Of a DNA stretch of 8,188 bases, positions 6,560-8,188 are shown one piece after another. The position numbers were made by a program, and so were the translations under genes. The notes under the pieces are model-generated. The model did no database searches. It worked only from the letters and a program-made list of their open reading frames with translations, and was not told the origin of the DNA. The stretch comes from UBA11612 sp964475755 (GTDB lineage Bacteria; Pseudomonadota; Alphaproteobacteria; Rhodospirillales; Rhodospirillaceae), in the NCBI GenBank assembly GCA_964475755.1, contig CAYYXR010000066.1:1-8188 (forward strand). The letters are read 5' to 3'. Within the stretch, counting starts at the first letter, position 1, and each line of letters starts with the position of its first letter.

Positions 6560-7732
6560 ATGACGGACTTGAATCACTCGGCCAAACAGACTGTCGCCAT
6601 GCTGGAAAAGCTGGTGGCGTTCGATACCGTTTCCAGAAATTCCAATTTGGCACTGATTGCTTTTATTCAGAACTTACTGAAAGAGCACGGCATAGAAAGC
6701 ACGCTGGTTCACAATGCCGATCACACCAAGGCGAATTTGTTGGCGACAATCGGCCCACTTCTGGAAGGTGGCGTAGTCCTTTCAGGTCATACGGATGTCG
6801 TCCCGATTGACGATCAGGAATGGCATAGCGACCCCTTCTCTGTGGTAGAGCGCGGCGGGCTTTTATACGGACGCGGCACTGCGGATATGAAGACCTTTCT
6901 CGCGATAATCCTCGGGGCCCTTGGATCACCGTCTCTGAAGTCCCTCAAGTCGCCTCTACACCTTGCCTTTACCTATGACGAAGAAGTCGGGTGTGTCGGC
7001 GTACCATCACTTATCAAGGAGATTCAAAAACGCGTGCCGCGTCCGCGCGCTGTCATCGTCGGGGAGCCGACCGACATGAAGGTTGTAAGCGCGCAAAAAG
7101 GAATTACGGACGTTAGGACTGTGATCGCCGGGCACGAAGCGCACTCTTCACAAACCCATCGCGGCGTGAGCGCCGTGATGGTAGCTGCCGAATTAATTCA
7201 GTATATTCAAGATCTTGCGCAGGACATGCGCCAAAACGGGCTGTCCGATGAACACTTCGAGCCGCATCATTCAACTGTTTCGGTGAATGTCATTGAAGGT
7301 GGAACGGCCGTGAACATTCTCGCGGGCCATTGTGCGTTTAGTTGGGACATTCGCTCGCTGCCCAGCCAGGACCCAATGGAGTACGTGGAAAAATTCCGCG
7401 CCCACTGTGACAGCGTTGTCCTACCTCGGCTTCGCGCCATATCGCCGAATTGCCATATCGAGTCCACCATCCAGGCCGGCGCTCCTCCTCTAAGATTTGA
7501 ACCTGAGTCGGACGCCGAACAATTGTGCCGCATCATTACAGGCGACAATGATATCCGGGCCGTCAGCTATGCCGCAGAAGCGGGGCATTTTCAGCAAAAC
7601 GATCTGGCCGCCGTGATATGTGGGCCGGGATCAATTTCGCAGGCGCACCAGCCCAACGAATACATATCAATGGAGCAGGTACGCGCCGGAACTAAATTCT
7701 TCTACGATTTAGTGGCGCATCTCAGCCGATAG
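6560..7732 (+). CDS. argE: Acetylornithine deacetylase, M20 metallopeptidase family
   Basis: ArgE removes the acetyl group from N-acetylornithine to give ornithine in arginine synthesis, in the cytoplasm. The 390 residues match the family length. Two-metal M20 residues are in place: H77 and D79 in SGHTDVVP, D109 in YGRGTADMK, catalytic E141 with ligand E142 in TYDEEVG, E169 in GEPTDMK and H363 in QAHQPNEYI. H195 in GHEAHSS is the conserved His of the lid/dimer domain. GEPTDMKVVSAQKG and the C-terminal AHQPNEYI favour ArgE over the related DapE and carboxypeptidases. Some alphaproteobacterial ArgE homologues act on other N-acyl amino acids, so the substrate is inferred. ATG 6560 begins one base after the cysS stop without its own clear ribosome site, which suggests translational coupling. 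Confidence 0.88.
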   Translation: MTDLNHSAKQTVAMLEKLVAFDTVSRNSNLALIAFIQNLLKEHGIESTLVHNADHTKANLLATIGPLLEGGVVLSGHTDVVPIDDQEWHSDPFSVVERGGLLYGRGTADMKTFLAIILGALGSPSLKSLKSPLHLAFTYDEEVGCVGVPSLIKEIQKRVPRPRAVIVGEPTDMKVVSAQKGITDVRTVIAGHEAHSSQTHRGVSAVMVAAELIQYIQDLAQDMRQNGLSDEHFEPHHSTVSVNVIEGGTAVNILAGHCAFSWDIRSLPSQDPMEYVEKFRAHCDSVVLPRLRAISPNCHIESTIQAGAPPLRFEPESDAEQLCRIITGDNDIRAVSYAAEAGHFQQNDLAAVICGPGSISQAHQPNEYISMEQVRAGTKFFYDLVAHLSR

Positions 7733-7739
7733 TGTTGAA

Positions 7740-7753
7740 TTGCGCATGCGCAA
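7740..7753. terminator. Perfect 14-bp palindrome between convergent stops
   Basis: TTGCGCATGCGCAA is its own reverse complement. It lies between the argE stop (7732) and the stop of the facing gene (7760). Folded as RNA it gives a 5-bp stem (TTGCG/CGCAA) with a CATG loop. There is no strong T-run on either side, so it may be a weak bidirectional terminator or a dimer protein-binding site. Confidence 0.4.
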
Positions 7754-7759
7754 CCATAC

Positions 7760-8134
7760 TTATTTGGTCGGCTTGTCATCGACCATTGATTTTGCCGGCT
7801 GCCCGCTTTGCTGAAAACCGCGCTTAGTAACAATACTTTTTCCAGTATCGAAACGCTTGGCAAGAAGCTTGTACGTTGCCGACAGCGACTTGTCGATTTC
7901 CTGGCTTCGCACCATTTCCAAACCTTTCCACTGCGCGATAACCGGGTCCCACTCCATAAGAATATAGTGCAGATCATCGCGGGCATCACGCACGGCGCGA
8001 ATCACGTCGTCAATGGACATGAGGGCTCCCAGCACGTCAGCTGATTCGGCGTCCACATTGTTTAAAATATCATCGAGTTCCGAAATGCCCTGTGTAATGA
8101 GAATCTTAATTCTGTTGATTTCCGCTGAAGTTCT
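7760..8134 (-). CDS. 5'-truncated gene for unknown helical protein (C-terminal 124 residues)
   Basis: The sequence outside the right repeat encodes 124 residues ending at TAA (7762-7760). I do not recognise the family. It is predicted to be mostly helical and charged: INRIKILITQGISELDDIL, then a long helix around DVIRAVRDARDDLHYIL, then WDPVIAQWKGLE, and a basic, Gln/Ser/Lys-rich tail (GFQQSGQPAKSMVDDKPTK) likely to be disordered. No signal peptide or membrane span is seen. The frame stays open into the repeat up to TTG 8182, with an in-frame ATG at 8161, so a chimeric protein beginning MDHFKGGAS could be made. Neither codon has a ribosome site. The native start is most likely lost to the element at about 8134/8135, making this a gene remnant. 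It faces argE across a palindrome. Confidence 0.55.
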   Translation of the reverse strand, partial: RTSAEINRIKILITQGISELDDILNNVDAESADVLGALMSIDDVIRAVRDARDDLHYILMEWDPVIAQWKGLEMVRSQEIDKSLSATYKLLAKRFDTGKSIVTKRGFQQSGQPAKSMVDDKPTK

Positions 8135-8188
8135 TGAGGCGCCCCCTTTGAAGTGGTCCATCCTGAGGTATGGTTTTTCCAAGGAGGA
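8134..8188 (+). repeat. Right copy of 55-bp terminal inverted repeat, probable IS left end
   Basis: This is the exact inverted copy of bases 1-55. On the plus strand it reads TTGAGGCGCCCCCTTTG..., begins as an element at the TG of 8135-8136, and ends with AAGGAGGA at the window edge. An IS transposase frame would therefore start a few bases beyond base 8188, reading outward. The first shared base (8134) may be a chance match, which would make the element part 54 bases. Target duplications cannot be tested because the other end of each copy is outside the window. Confidence 0.75.

Noticed and set aside
56..8134. Possible homology between the two truncated edge proteins
   Set aside because: Both are helical with faintly similar segments (TTAFKAAM and SATYKLLAK), but I could not find a consistent alignment by eye.
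1..8188. The whole window as a composite transposon
   Set aside because: The cargo is mostly single-copy housekeeping genes (hisI, cysS, argE), and both edge genes are cut rather than precisely bounded; two separate insertions or rearrangement around element copies is simpler.
1..8188. CRISPR array, tRNA or rRNA genes
   Set aside because: No regularly spaced direct repeats, cloverleaf-like or conserved rRNA segments were seen on either strand.

Overview
The window looks like a piece of a proteobacterial, most likely alphaproteobacterial, chromosome of roughly even base composition. The evidence is a conserved housekeeping set (hisI, cysS, argE), a HisI with the DDDQD variant of the metal-site motif, a CysRS of ordinary bacterial type, and a classical type V autotransporter, which implies a Gram-negative outer membrane. 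No rRNA, tRNA, phage genes or CRISPR array were seen. The exact taxon cannot be fixed from this sequence alone.

The most striking feature is that the window begins and ends with the same 55 bases in inverted orientation (1-55 and 8134-8188), with no mismatch. Read outward, each copy starts TGAGGCGCC..., carries a weak promoter-like stretch, and stops at the window edge with a near-perfect Shine-Dalgarno sequence (AAGGAGGA). This fits the left end of an insertion sequence, in style an IS3-type element, with its transposase gene starting just outside. The segment would then lie between two copies of one element pointing in opposite, outward directions. Exactly 55 shared bases at both edges also fits an assembly contig cut at a repeat node. 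The two explanations are compatible.

Layout from left to right. The 3' part of an unidentified helical gene (56-457, +) has its 5' end cut by the left repeat. Convergent to it is a small gene (783-493, -) resembling Cas2/SinR-like ferredoxin-fold proteins, whose putative leader RNA holds a strong bulged hairpin. A 362-base divergent intergenic region follows, then a complete 1098-residue autotransporter (1146-4442, +) with signal peptide, beta-rich passenger and C-terminal barrel. It converges on hisI (4973-4482, -) across a small AT-rich nested stem-loop. hisI is divergent from cysS (5185-6558, +), and argE (6560-7732, +) starts one base after cysS, so these two probably form an operon. A perfect 14-base palindrome separates argE from a second truncated, unidentified gene (8134-7760, -) whose 5' end is lost at the right repeat.

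Functionally the core is amino-acid metabolism and translation (histidine step 3, Cys-tRNA charging, ornithine release) next to a surface protein. The accessory signal lies at the edges, where two unrelated-looking genes are each truncated by the same repeat in the same relative orientation. No clearly new biological system is visible. The inverted element ends, the structured leader of the Cas2-like gene and the two truncated orphan genes are the points most worth following up.
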